The translations under genes and the position numbers were made by a program. Source: Ancylostoma caninum (taxonomy: Eukaryota > Nematoda > Chromadorea > Rhabditida > Ancylostomatidae). From it: a stretch of DNA of 64,000 nucleotides. The DNA lies in assembly GCA_037903475.1 (NCBI GenBank), contig JBAJFG010000254.1, positions 62,001 through 126,000 of the forward strand, written 5' to 3'. How positions within the stretch are numbered: position 1 is the first letter of the stretch; each line of letters begins with the position of its first letter. Under the pieces are notes generated by a model, which saw nothing but the letters and a program-made list of their open reading frames with translations, was not told the origin of the DNA and made no database searches. Below, in pieces: positions 9,568-20,049 of the stretch.

Positions 9568-10711
9568 TCCCTCCCCTTCGGGTTACCGACGTCCTCGGCG
9601 GTGCGTACATCTGCGGGAGCTGCAACGATGGCACACGTAGCCTCACATTCTCATACAGATATCTGGCGTTGCCTACACCGGCATATTTACTGTAGAACTG
9701 GATAGAGCTCTCTGGTGAGCCTATTTCTGCAAAAATCTTGTTGTTCATCACAATCGCGCTTGATGTCGCGAAGAATTGGTCCCTCCTAGCGCATCTTGCC
9801 AATGTCTGGTCCACAGTTCTCCATACGCGTAGCATTTTCGGCCATACAGTCGCGTTTGCTTGCACGCACGGTGTCCATGCGCTTACAATTTTTCCACCTT
9901 CGGTTAAATGCTGCGCACACGCAGAGCAGATTTCCTTTATTTTTTCTGATGTCCAGTTTTCGTCTACTGGCCATGTGATTACCCAAGTTCCATACGAACG
10001 CCACTCATTCAGCTTTTCTCGCAATTCCTTGAAGTTTCTGACGACCACTGTGTGGATGCCGCCTTTCATGCCGTCTTTTTCCAAGGCCGAGGCCCATTCC
10101 GGTGCAGCGAATCCTAGCTGCCCATCTTTTTCGGGTCGAGCTTGCTTTGTCTCCTCCTCAAGATCCTTTTTCAGTGCCTGCAAAGCTGCATCGTACATCT
10201 TCTCGACGACGAATTTCTCGACATTCTCGTGTTCCTTGATCCCTTCATTCTCACACACGAACTCCGTCCACGCTGTACATCGCTCATAGGCAAGTCTGAG
10301 AACTGGCTTCAGTGCGGTTTCGTCCAGACATATAGCTCCTTGACGGTAAAAACGGATCTTCGTTGCCAAGTCGATATCGGATCTACTGAAGATGCTGGAT
10401 GCTACCCAGCCTTTCCAAACTGTTCCTATGGGTTCTTTAGCGAAAGCTCCTGGAAAGCATATGTCCTTGATATCCGATAACTTCGCATCCATGAGGCAAC
10501 CGTCCAGGCACTCGAACCTCAGGTGACCTTCTTGTTTGACGCTCTTGATGGCGGCTCCTCTGCAAAAGTGAACTTTTATCGCCTGGACTTGGTTTTTGAC
10601 ACGTTTTTTTTCTGCCTCTTTTGCCCCTAGACGTGACTGTATCAACTCTATCATCCGGAAAACTTGGTGGAACCGATAACAACTGATCCATGGGAATTTG
10701 TAAAGGTTCAT
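9515..10711 (-). CDS. extra ORF downstream of integrase (unknown function)
   Basis: A 398-codon frame that overlaps the end of the integrase frame by about 275 bp in another frame and runs into the 3' LTR. It occupies the place where env sits in some Ty3/gypsy elements, but it lacks a signal peptide, hydrophobic fusion segment and membrane anchor. It is a soluble, mixed-charge protein with a coiled-coil-like charged stretch (around residues 175-190, MYDAALQALKKDLEEETKQA) and a middle region reading GTWVITWPVDENWTSEKIKE then HLTEGGKIVSAW, a strand-helix-strand pattern that could belong to a Rossmann-like fold. The coding frame probably begins near MIELIQSRL at about residue 20, where it leaves the integrase overlap. 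I do not recognise the family. The absence of stops over 1.2 kb in a young element says it is under selection or was until recently. Confidence 0.75.
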   Translation of the reverse strand: MNLYKFPWISCYRFHQVFRMIELIQSRLGAKEAEKKRVKNQVQAIKVHFCRGAAIKSVKQEGHLRFECLDGCLMDAKLSDIKDICFPGAFAKEPIGTVWKGWVASSIFSRSDIDLATKIRFYRQGAICLDETALKPVLRLAYERCTAWTEFVCENEGIKEHENVEKFVVEKMYDAALQALKKDLEEETKQARPEKDGQLGFAAPEWASALEKDGMKGGIHTVVVRNFKELREKLNEWRSYGTWVITWPVDENWTSEKIKEICSACAQHLTEGGKIVSAWTPCVQANATVWPKMLRVWRTVDQTLARCARRDQFFATSSAIVMNNKIFAEIGSPESSIQFYSKYAGVGNARYLYENVRLRVPSLQLPQMYAPPRTSVTRRGGMSWNEDQATPPKRSSHL

Positions 10712-12020
10712 CGTTTTCGCCGATGCGCGTCACGGTAGCCGAGCTCTCACTCACATCTATAACTCGAAATGGTCCCGACCACTCACAAACTAGTTTTGGG
10801 TGTCTACTTTTCCCTTTTTCCATCGGAACTTTCACGTACACTCTTTCCCCAACTACTGGGAGTTTTGACGCGTCTACATTCTTTCCTTCATCATAGAACT
10901 TTTTCATCCTCACTCGCATCCTATCATTATATTCCTTGACTCTTTCGTGTGTTTCGACTATCCCTTGCAAAATAGCCGTCTTATAGTGGTCCATCGTCTT
11001 ATCCATAGTGTATCGGGAAATACCAGTGCTAGGGATGGTGCTTGACGGGAATATGGGGTCAATCCCATGCAACACAAAGTAGGGGCTCTCTCCTGTGGAA
11101 CTGTGAGGTGTCATGTTGTAAGCCATCATACAAAATGGCAACCTCAGATCCCAATCCGTGGGTACTACCGTGGTCCTTCTCAGCATTGCCACTATTGTAC
11201 CATTTAATCTCTCTGTTATTCCATTCTCGCGCGGATTATGGCCCTTAGTGAAAATGTGCTTTATATTGGCAATTTTTTCAATTTCGTCCATCACTCTGTT
11301 TTCGAACTCTCCTCCTCTATCCGAGAGTATAGACCTTGGCCACCTACAGCCATCCGCAATCCATCTATAAAACAGTGCTTTCGCCACCGTCTCAGCCGAT
11401 TTATCTGCAACAGGGTAGGCAGCGGCAAATTTGGAAAAGTGGTCGATGACGGTTACAGCGTACCTATTGCCTGCTCTCGTCTGACCTAGCTCTAAGATAT
11501 CGACTCCCACTACTTCGTACGGCTTTGTTGTTGTTATGGGTCTTAGCGGTGGTGTCGCGATTTTCTGTGGATTAGCTATATAGCACGTCTGACACTGTTT
11601 TGTCCACTTGTGGATATCTTTAGCCATATCTGGCCAGAAAACTTGGCGCTTCAGAAGGTTTAGTAGTTTATACGCGCTAAAATGCCCCGCTAAGACTCCT
11701 GCATGAGCTTCGAAAAACACCTCGAAACGGGCACTTTTGGGTACTACAAACACCAACGATCCGTCGTCACGGTACATTTTCAATTCTCCCTCCTCAATTA
11801 CGAAATCCGCGACTCTCACAGGTTCTCTCACTCCGTTCACCTTTACCACTCTCTCCAATTCATTCTTCGTCACCAACTCTATAACTCGTGCCCAGACGTC
11901 TTCTTGTTCTAGCTCGCTTAACCATTTGGTCCTAGGTTTTCCTTGTATTGAACCCACTATCGCACCTTGAGTGTGTTGCTGCTGCTCATGCTCTTGTGAC
12001 TTTCCTTCGCTTTCTTTCAC
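10437..12020 (-). CDS. integrase part of pol
   Basis: Inserts the element's DNA copy into the genome. An N-terminal HHCC zinc-binding part is visible (HAGVLAGHF then CQTCYIANP), followed by the catalytic core: first Asp in GVDILELGQT, second Asp in SILSDRGGEF and the Glu in NPRENGITERLN, the D,D,E triad. The C-terminal part (PKLVCEWSGPFRVIDVSE) matches the SH3-like tail of Ty3/gypsy integrases. The last ~90 codons lie over the next ORF and look out of frame. The frame begins at the edge of the hAT insertion, so in this copy it is separated from the rest of pol. Confidence 0.9.
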   Translation of the reverse strand: MKESEGKSQEHEQQQHTQGAIVGSIQGKPRTKWLSELEQEDVWARVIELVTKNELERVVKVNGVREPVRVADFVIEEGELKMYRDDGSLVFVVPKSARFEVFFEAHAGVLAGHFSAYKLLNLLKRQVFWPDMAKDIHKWTKQCQTCYIANPQKIATPPLRPITTTKPYEVVGVDILELGQTRAGNRYAVTVIDHFSKFAAAYPVADKSAETVAKALFYRWIADGCRWPRSILSDRGGEFENRVMDEIEKIANIKHIFTKGHNPRENGITERLNGTIVAMLRRTTVVPTDWDLRLPFCMMAYNMTPHSSTGESPYFVLHGIDPIFPSSTIPSTGISRYTMDKTMDHYKTAILQGIVETHERVKEYNDRMRVRMKKFYDEGKNVDASKLPVVGERVYVKVPMEKGKSRHPKLVCEWSGPFRVIDVSESSATVTRIGENDEPLQIPMDQLLSVPPSFPDDRVDTVTSRGKRGRKKTCQKPSPGDKSSLLQRSRHQERQTRRSPEVRVPGRLPHGCEVIGYQGHMLSRSFR

Positions 12021-12046
12021 TGGACCCCTACTCAGTGCGTCTGCAA

Positions 12047-13624
12047 TAGAGTTTTACATTCGAAAATATTTTTCGAATATTCGAATATTCGAATTTTCGA
12101 ACTTTTGGGAGCCCCCGAATTTTCGAATATTCGAATTTCCGAATTTTTGCGAACCATCGAATTTTCGAATATTCGAATTTTCGAATAAACCCGAGCCCTC
12201 GAATTTTCGAATATTCGAACTTTCGAATATTGCGGAGCCATCGAATTTTCGATTATTCGAATTTTCGAATTTTTTGGGACCCCCGAATTTTCGAATATTC
12301 GAACTTTCGAATATTCGAATGTTCGAATATTTATTCGAATAACATTCCATTTGGTAAAAACATTTTGTACCCATGTATGTAGGCGAACAAGACGATATGT
12401 TTGCCAATCACAACGAGCATGAAACTTTTCGGGTAGTAAGTTTCATCTGCCGTTTTGGAATTTCTTACAACATTCCCATGAGTAGAAGCTTGTGCTGCTG
12501 TGGAGTTGGTCCCTCATCCGTTTTAGAATTGCAACTGGTTGAAATTCCTAAGCTTAAGAACGTATATCTCACTTGAGGTCTGTAACCATCAGTGAAGGAT
12601 CGTAAAGTGGATGAAACCCCTCGAAAGTGAGAAGGCTTCCGCTTTAATATTTCTGTGTTGTAGTTTAACAAAACGAGCCATGGTAGTGAATGTAGAGGTA
12701 GAGGTTTTGACGCGGTAAAAATAATGTTGGGTACAGTGGTTCACTTACCTTGCTCATGAATGAGTTTCCAGCTATCAACAAAAAAGCGTCAGCGACATAA
12801 AAAAAACACTGCGTGTTATCCCGTTCCTCATTATTACTTCTGTTTATCGGGTCCAATTGCATTCTTGTACGTTGAATATCAAAACCAACAGAACTTCTAT
12901 AACAAGAGGTCGGAGTATGTTTGGGCAGAAAGGTTAATAAGAGGATCTCAAGATTTTGTGTGAGCTTCGAATTCCATTACTGACGGTTATGCACTTAGAA
13001 AGAGTTTCAACGAAGCAGTAGTCGGAAATCAGCTAAATATAAGGAGGAATGCTGTGTAAAATTTTATGTTATAGTTTACATTTCACTTACATAGTTCTGG
13101 AGGAAAGGCTTGAATAATTGGAAGTTTAGTTGAAACTGCTAGTTTCTCAAGTGCCTAGAAAAGTACATACGTAGGTTTTACCGGAGAGATCATCGTCGCC
13201 AATGTCGTATACCTCGTAGGATTGCAGTTTCAAAGCCTTCAAATGCAGTTGGTGACTTTCGAATGCGTGCAAAGATATGAGCAGGTTTTTGGGAAAATTG
13301 AGATTGAAATGAGAAATTGGACTGGAGTTTCAATGGGAATGGTTCTTCATCGAGAAAATGGAACTGAAATAACAGCTGCGAAGCAAAGCAATTGCAAATA
13401 TTCGAATTTTCGGCCTAAAATTTTCGAATATTCGAATTCTCGAGTAATCCCGGGCCCTCGAATTTTCGAATACTCGAACTTTCGAATATTGCAGGGCCAT
13501 CGAATTTTCGAATATTCGAACTTTCGAATTTTTCGGAACCTCCGAATTTTCGAATATTCGAATTTTCGAATATTCGAACATTCGAATAAATATTCGAATT
13601 TTATTCGATTCGGTCAAAACTCTA
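12047..13624. mobile_element. hAT-like non-autonomous DNA transposon inside pol
   Basis: A 1578-bp insertion flanked by the 8-bp duplication GTCTGCAA (12039-12046, 13625-13632). Termini are TAGAGTTTTAC and GTCAAAACTCTA, imperfect inverted repeats. Eight-bp duplications and short YAGRG-like ends are typical of hAT elements. Both subterminal regions (about 12060-12345 and 13395-13600) are packed with repeats of TTCGAATATTCGAATTTTCG type, themselves palindromic. No transposase ORF is visible, so it is non-autonomous. The ORFs reading RIFEFSNF-like repeats are artefacts of this sequence. Confidence 0.85.
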
Positions 13625-13632
13625 GTCTGCAA

Positions 13633-14510
13633 CTACATTTGCTCGGCCCTTTAAATATTGGATTTGCAAATTATATCTTTGTAGCTCTAAAGACCATCTG
13701 AGAACTCTGGTGGAAATATTGTTTCTTTTGAAGAGCGCAGTGAGCGGTTGGTGGTCCGTCTTCACTATTGTGGGTATGCCGTATATAAACATATGAAACC
13801 TTCTAACTGCAAAAACGACACCTAGCGCTTCTAAGTCGGTTATGTGGTACCTTTTTTCCGCTTTTGTCAGGCTCTTTGAAGCGAAAAATATGGGGTGGAG
13901 TTGTTTATCGTCGCCTTCCTGCGATAGTACAGCTCCTATCCCTGTTGTTGAAGCATCGGTAAAGATTATGAAAGGCCTTTCTCCACTCCGTGCCTTTGCA
14001 ATATTGGGCTGGGTCAGTACTGGCGCGGTGGTTATCATTTCTTTCAACTTTTCAAAGGCTTCTATCTGTTCTCGCTCCCAATGCCATTTGGCCTTTGGTG
14101 ATGTGCAACTGAACAGAGGGCTTGCCACTTTTGAGAAATTCAAGCAAAACTTCCTGTAGAAGGAAGCCATTCCCAAAAAACTTCGAAGATCTTTGGCATT
14201 ACTGGGGCATGGGTAATTGCGTACAGCTTCTACTTTTCGCTTATCCATATGAACGCCTTCTGCATCAATCACATGTCCCAAAAAGGAGACGCTGTTTTGA
14301 AGTAGCACGCACTTTTGACCTTTAATTTCAACCCGGCTCCTTTCATCCGACAGCATATTTCTTTTAATAGCTGAAGGTGCCTTTCGCGACTTTCCGTGCT
14401 GACCATTATGTCGTCAATATAGCAAAATACTTCATCACCTAACAAACCATTCAATACAGTATCCATTAGGCGCTGGAAAGTCGCTGGGCTCGTGCTTAAC
14501 CCGAAAGGAG
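13633..14510 (-). pseudogene. RT C-terminal part and RNase H, frameshifted
   Basis: Minus-strand pol continues here after Gag-PR-RT. At about 14511 a single base is missing and the frame shifts. The new frame carries the catalytic YIDD box ([14 protein letters not shown]). At about 14310 a second single-base loss in an A run shifts it again, after which the RT thumb and RNase H are readable ([29 protein letters not shown] with the first RNase H Asp; [15 protein letters not shown]). The frame stops at the hAT insertion at 13632. The two lesions make RT non-functional in this copy. Confidence 0.85.
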
Positions 14511-17498
14511 TTATCGAAATTGAAATAGCCCCTCGGGTGTGGTGAATGCAGATTTGTGCTTGGTTTTCTCATCCAAGGGGATCTGCCAATATCCACTACA
14601 CATATCCAATGTGGAAAAGTATTTCTTGCCAGCTAAACTCTGCAGGATTGCATCAATGGTTGGCATGGGGTAAGAGTCCTGTTTTATGCACTTATTTAAC
14701 TCTCGGTAATCTACACATAACCTTATACCGCCATCTTTCTTTTCCACGAGCACAATAGGAAATGCCCACTCAGAACAGCTTTTCTCGATTATCTTTCTTT
14801 GCTCAAGGTCCTGCAGCATTTCTCGAAGTTTTGCTCGTATTCCTAGTCGCACAGGGCGCGTTTTTAGCTTGATTGGATCATGATTCCCCGTGTCTATCCT
14901 CATTTCAACCAGGTCTGTCCTCCCTAGTTCCTTGTCACATACAGCAAACGCATCACTGTGTTCGTCTAGCAGGGATTGCAAGTCTGGCTCCATCTTCTCG
15001 TGTTGACGGTTCCTCCCAATTTGCTCTCGTAGAAGACTCAACTTCTCGTCTTCACACATGGCTAGCTCTTCCTGGTCTAACATGGCACATTCTTCCCATT
15101 TTTCATGCCATTTTTCATCCCCTAGTTCGCCTAATTCCTCTCCTTTATGTAGAACCAAAGGCTGTTCGTTCTCATTATGAACTGGTATATTTATTTGCTG
15201 ATTGGATATTCTGAAGAGCCCATCTGTAACTCCCTGCTTTGTAGGCCATACTACTCCTTCGGTTATCCCACCTGGAGCTTCGCACCTCGCACTCACTACT
15301 CGGCTGCTTAATGGGGGAATCACCACTCTATCCGCTACGATTATGCGACCTTGCTTTTCTGTTTCTCTGTGAATTGGTGTAGGCGTTTCCGCTTTGGTTG
15401 CAATCGTTATGCTCACGCCTAGTTTCTGTAGTGCGTTTGTTCCCAATAGAATTTCACCGTCGCCATTTTGCGATATGTGAAATGCCACGTCTCCTGTTCT
15501 TCCGCCATGCAGAGTCACAGGAATCCTCACTACCCCTAAGAAAGTCATTGAGTTGTTAGATGCGTCATACACTACTTCCATGTTTGCTTCGTTCAACAGC
15601 TCCAGTGAATCTACATCAAACCCATCCTCTTGGGCGTTCACCAGACACTGCAGTGGGATAATACTGACCATCGATCCCGAGTCCAAAAGTGCACGTTCTA
15701 CTCTGTTTAGGATTGTGACTTTACTGATTGTTGGTTTTCCTATCAACTCAGCTCTCTCCGCTTGTCCTCGCTTCACTTCCATACCCATACTTCTCACCCT
15801 TTGTATCAAGTACGATAATGACTTTTCCTCTCTTTTCCCTTGCTCTTCTCTCCTATCTTTTCGCACCTCGCTCGACATCTCTTCTCTACGCGGACAATTG
15901 CGGGCAAAGTGTCCATACTTTGAGCAGTTGTAACACTTTCTTCCTGTGGTTTCATCCGTGCTGCTCACTGGTTGTTCATTTTTGGGTATATCTCGAATAC
16001 GGAATATTCCCCTCCCTGGGTTGTCTCTGTATTCCCGATTGTCTTTCTCTGCGTTCCACACATTTGCGCTCTTCCTCACTCGCGGTAGGTTCTCTCTTGC
16101 TTGCTTGCCTTCCTCATATTCTCGCATTCTCTCCTTCCAAAAATGCCTACTTCTACTGTCTTGCCTGAGGGGGGCTGCCCCATACATAGTTTTTGATGCC
16201 TCGATGCTGATAGCTAGCTCCTTAACTTTCTCATAGGCTTGTCTTGGCTCGACCTTATACATGGCACCTAGCAGCTGCACATGTTCAGGCCACTGCCTGA
16301 GACTTTCCAACAGAATCTGGGCGTATTCCATGGATCTGTCTTCGACCGAGCCATCAGGATTCGCTTTTCTTCCTAATTTTTCAAGGACAACGCAGAAATC
16401 GGCGACACTCTGACCCTGACGTAGCCGTAGATTTCTAAGCTCTGTGAGGGCACGCATTCTGGCCGCAACTGAATCACAAGCTACTAGGGCACCTAATTCC
16501 CTTACCACGGCTTCAAAGCCTTGCCTCTTTACGTGTTCTGGCATAGAGAGGAAAATATTCTTGGCACGTCCCGCAAGGTGATCATCTCCCAATATTTCAA
16601 TAAGCGCCTTTTCATCCTCAATTATACCACAGTATTTTCTTTGGAAACGTCTTATAAACTCCTTGTAGTTCTCATTCTCTCTCCCTCTAAACACCCCTGG
16701 GTCAGTGCAGGTAGCTGCTTGTAAAAATGCCATGAACTTTGATTCCTGACCTGACATCGCTGCTTCCACTCCTGGTCCTACCCAGACCGGCGAATGCTGA
16801 TTCCAGCGCGGTCCGCAGTACGTCCCAGTCATCTCCTGGGTCTGGTTCCTGATTGACTTTGCTTCTGACTGGCCCTGAACAGTATTTTTCACTCCATTGT
16901 AGCAACTCCTATCTATCCTGTTATCTAGAGTACCTGTCTCAGCGCAGTCCTTGTATGCGACTTCCATGTCCTCTGGTTCGCACTGGTGCTTGGACTCATT
17001 CTTCATGTCCTTCTTGATCGATGCGACTCGCTGTGTTATCTGAAACACATTTGTATCCAGCATATCACATAAATCAGCTATGACACTCCCATCCCTTTCT
17101 GTTGTTCTTATGAAATCATCAAAATCTTCAATAGACTCAATACCCTTTTGCTGAAGGGCCTGAAAAAGATCATTTCCAAAAACTTCGTACTTCCCTATTC
17201 TCTCATCTATTTGTTTCAACTGATCGCAGGCTTCTGAAACAGCCTGTGTGACGCATGTTTCTATAGCTGCTCTGTACCTTAGAGCGGTTCTGTGGTCCTC
17301 CAAGCACTTAGAGATATCCACAGGTATCTGCTGTAGAAAATCAATTACCTTCTGAAGGACCATCCTCTTGCCTTTACCCTTGGTTGGTGAGCCATTCGTC
17401 GACTTCGGCGACTCTTCTCCTGGCGCCATCTCCTCCTGCGACGCGTTCACTACTCTGCAAATATCTTCTTTACTCTTGTGGATCTCTGCCATCCTCAC
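14511..17498 (-). CDS. Gag, protease and N-terminal RT
   Basis: A 995-codon frame. Residues 1-90 are charged; the capsid-like Gag region follows (about 260-440, with YKEFIRRFQRKYCG). One CCHC zinc knuckle (CYNCSKYGHFARNCP) lies near residue 522. The retroviral-type aspartic protease active site DSGS (ALLDSGSMVSIIP) is near residue 604. RT begins around residue 880, with KKDGGIRLCVDYRELN and FSTLDMCSGYWQIPL (the first catalytic Asp). Gag and Pol share one frame with no shift between them. The frame ends by a one-base deletion within RT, not at a natural terminus. The start is the first ATG, about 150 bp inside the 5' LTR. Confidence 0.92.
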   Translation of the reverse strand: MRMAEIHKSKEDICRVVNASQEEMAPGEESPKSTNGSPTKGKGKRMVLQKVIDFLQQIPVDISKCLEDHRTALRYRAAIETCVTQAVSEACDQLKQIDERIGKYEVFGNDLFQALQQKGIESIEDFDDFIRTTERDGSVIADLCDMLDTNVFQITQRVASIKKDMKNESKHQCEPEDMEVAYKDCAETGTLDNRIDRSCYNGVKNTVQGQSEAKSIRNQTQEMTGTYCGPRWNQHSPVWVGPGVEAAMSGQESKFMAFLQAATCTDPGVFRGRENENYKEFIRRFQRKYCGIIEDEKALIEILGDDHLAGRAKNIFLSMPEHVKRQGFEAVVRELGALVACDSVAARMRALTELRNLRLRQGQSVADFCVVLEKLGRKANPDGSVEDRSMEYAQILLESLRQWPEHVQLLGAMYKVEPRQAYEKVKELAISIEASKTMYGAAPLRQDSRSRHFWKERMREYEEGKQARENLPRVRKSANVWNAEKDNREYRDNPGRGIFRIRDIPKNEQPVSSTDETTGRKCYNCSKYGHFARNCPRREEMSSEVRKDRREEQGKREEKSLSYLIQRVRSMGMEVKRGQAERAELIGKPTISKVTILNRVERALLDSGSMVSIIPLQCLVNAQEDGFDVDSLELLNEANMEVVYDASNNSMTFLGVVRIPVTLHGGRTGDVAFHISQNGDGEILLGTNALQKLGVSITIATKAETPTPIHRETEKQGRIIVADRVVIPPLSSRVVSARCEAPGGITEGVVWPTKQGVTDGLFRISNQQINIPVHNENEQPLVLHKGEELGELGDEKWHEKWEECAMLDQEELAMCEDEKLSLLREQIGRNRQHEKMEPDLQSLLDEHSDAFAVCDKELGRTDLVEMRIDTGNHDPIKLKTRPVRLGIRAKLREMLQDLEQRKIIEKSCSEWAFPIVLVEKKDGGIRLCVDYRELNKCIKQDSYPMPTIDAILQSLAGKKYFSTLDMCSGYWQIPLDEKTKHKSAFTTPEGLFQFR

Positions 17499-17645
17499 AT
17501 AGAAACTTGCGCGAGACGATCTGTATGTTCTCTGTCCCTTCGTGGACTTTGAACCTTGTCACACAGCGATCCCTTCGTGGATCAGTCAATACTTGGCGTG
17601 GTTTGATTCCAATCTACTTCCAGAAGGCCTTAGGTTCGGCCCCCA

Positions 17646-17921
17646 TGTAATATTGGTGGAAATAGGTTGGAAGAAACCACTGAGGCACACGAAGGACAGA
17701 GACAAAAAAAAACAGTTTATTGGAGTAACGGAATCAACGAATAAATAGAAACAGGTGTATAACGGAATGTCGGGGCGTCGGTGCGGGGGGTTCGGGGCAA
17801 CCGCCACCGAGGAGGGTCCGCGTCGTTACTGCCAGCCGGGTGGGCGGACAGTTCTTCCCGCCTGTAGGTCAAAGATGGCTTGACCTCTTCGGTGGCGTTG
17901 CTTGGTCCTCGTTCCATGACA
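17646..17921 (-). repeat. 5' LTR of the Ty3/gypsy element
   Basis: Partner of 9293-9567. It starts TGTAATATTGG and ends CCATGACA, and is followed by the AATT duplication. As the 5' LTR it should carry the element's promoter; no clear TATA box was seen. Confidence 0.95.
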
Positions 17922-17925
17922 AATT

Positions 17926-18999
17926 GCATTTCCTAGAAGAAGAACTCACAGCTGCACGGGAATTCTCTGCCCTTGTCGTACCGAAAGATCTTAGTACTAC
18001 AAGCTGAGGTGCCTGGATTTGACATCATGCTTGAACAAGTCTTCGTTGACAATACTCACAGCAGACATACCACGTTGGTTTCTTTCATCTGAATATTCTA
18101 TCTAAAATGCTTACAGGATATCACAGTGTTGCAGCCTGTTACTAGCATTTACTTTCTCTGTTTGTCCCTCCTTTAATGCGTTGATCTTTTGTCTTCTTGT
18201 TTTGTTTTTTCTTTACGAACTCATGCTCAGGTAAATGCCTCTAACACAAACCTAGCCCGTAGCTCGTCTGACTAACTAACTAAACTTATGCATTTTGATC
18301 CATTCTGCATTTCAGCAATCCGTTTATTTGCTCCTTATACTATGTAGCGTGAAAACTTCGTAAACATTGGCTCATCCAAAGTTGCAGGGACACTGGTTCC
18401 ACCGCGAAATCCTGAATGCACTAATTCTCTTGCTTTTCTCATTGACGACTGTATCCATCATCATCGTAACGAACGAAGCCATACGAAGACGCGTCCAACC
18501 ACGACTTCCGCTACATCTATGCACTTAAGTATGACGTGCCTACAGTAATGCCTCGTCAGCTTCGCATCTTCGCGAGCATTGTCTATAACCGAGCCTCACG
18601 ATGAAATCATGCGACCACGTGAAAGCCCTCGATGTCTCCCTCTAGAAAATTTTACTGCTATATCAGGATCTATATAGGATTTCACATAAGACGATGTTCA
18701 GTGCCCGTAGTAATCCTCCCATTCAAGTGACTTGAATCAAACGAGTGTCAATCGAGCTGCGATTACTGGGGGCGGGATTCAAGCGACCGTCATGCCACTA
18801 CATCCTACTATATTAAAAGATTTGGTCGCTAATTCCCGAGAACGCGTCTGTTACTGCGCGTCGACTCTCAGCGCATTGTCGATACGCAGTGTTGTGATGA
18901 GTACTTTAAAAAAGGGGCCCCTGTCCTAAATTTCCATATTGTCCGCTTTTTTCTTCCTGGATCTTTATCTTCCTTGTTATAGGGTGACACCTCCTCAAG
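17926..18999. other. unassigned sequence with a repeat end
   Basis: No gene is supported. Around 18697-18738 the sequence CAGTGCCCGTAGTAATCCTC followed by ATTCAAGTGACTTGAAT is complementary to one at 24670-24770, so both are pieces of the same dispersed repeat in opposite orientations. Confidence 0.45.
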
Positions 19000-19815
19000 G
19001 GCCGGCGTAGGTTTTAGGCTACTTTGCACCTGGGATTATTGATTAGTTTATCGATTATATAGATTTTATTGATTTTTCGCTATTTTTGCCCCAGGCGTGG
19101 CGAGGACATGTCTACTGGGGTATGTCAGTACGCTGAACACGAATATGACAACCGTTTCGTACGTCACTATCGATTTATCGATTTTATTGATTTTTCGCTT
19201 GTTTTGCCCCAGTGACGGTGAAGACATGGCTATTGGGGTATGTCAATACGCTGAAGACGAATATGACAACCGTTTCGTACGGCACTATCGATTTATCGAT
19301 TTTATTGATTTTTCGCTAATTTTGCCCAGGGACGGTGAAGACATGGGTATGTCAATACGCTGAACACGAATATGATAACCGTTCTGTACGGCACTATGAC
19401 TTATCGATTTTATTGATTTTTCGCTAATTTTGCCCCGGGCGCGGCGAGACATGTCTACTGGGGTATGTCAGTACGCTGAACACGAATATGACAACCGTTC
19501 TGTACAGCACTATTGATTTATCGATTTTACTGATTTTTCGCTAATTTTGCCCGGGCGCGGCGAAGACATGCCACTGGGGTATGTCAGTACGCTGAACACG
19601 AATATGACAACCGTTCTGTACAGCACTATTGATTTATCGATTTTACTGATTTTTCGCTAATTTTGCCCCTGCGCGGCGAAGACATGTCACTGGGGTATGT
19701 CAATACGCTGAACACGAATATGACAACCGTTTTGTACAGCACTATCGATTTATCGATTTTATTGATTTTTCGCTATTTTTGCCAGGACCCGAGCAAAGCC
19801 GGGTACACAGTCTAG
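19000..19815 (+). mobile_element. 5'-truncated Helitron with 117-bp tandem repeats
   Basis: Ends with the hairpin ACCCGAGCAAAGCCGGGT, a short spacer and CTAG before T, as in the Helitron at 5119-6255. The body has about seven tandem units of roughly 117 bp containing ACACGAATATGACAACCGTT, GATTTATCGATTTTATTGAT and ACTGGGGTATGTCA. Homology to the first Helitron starts at GCCGGCG (19001); the TC terminus is missing, so it is a 5' truncation. Confidence 0.8.
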
Positions 19816-20049
19816 TAATAAAAATTCAAAAAATAATGGTGAAACTAAACAACTGGATTCAAAGAATCAAACAGATATAAGATTTTTTTAATCCAGCAAG
19901 CCATTCTCAGGGGTGAAGGGGCTCCCTGCAAATCCGATTTGGAGCCCAATAATCCTAATAATGTCGATTAACGTTACAACAAAATCCTAGCACATGGTTT
20001 TGTTTCCTGACATGGTTTTGAAACGAAGTGGTAGCGCTGTTCCCATCCG

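Larger units (their letters stand above)
9293..17921 (-). mobile_element. Ty3/gypsy-type LTR retrotransposon, interrupted
   Basis: An 8.6-kb element on the minus strand flanked by a 4-bp duplication AATT (9289-9292, 17922-17925). The LTRs are 275 and 276 bp, begin TG and end CA, and differ visibly only in the length of an A run, so insertion was recent. Order of domains: Gag with zinc knuckle, aspartic protease, RT, RNase H, then (after a nested transposon) integrase, the Ty3/gypsy order. The polypurine tract GAAGGGGAGGGA adjoins the 3' LTR at 9568. A sequence beginning TGG adjoins the 5' LTR (17628-17645) in the primer-binding position. Two frameshifts in RT and the nested insertion make this copy defective. 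Confidence 0.95.

Noticed and set aside
9515..10711. Env-like protein in the retrotransposon
   Set aside because: The frame is in the env position but shows no signal peptide, hydrophobic fusion segment or membrane anchor, so I kept it as unknown.
11971..12407. ORFs reading RIFEFSNF / KFENSNIRKF on both strands
   Set aside because: They come from the palindromic TTCGAA arrays in the hAT-like element.
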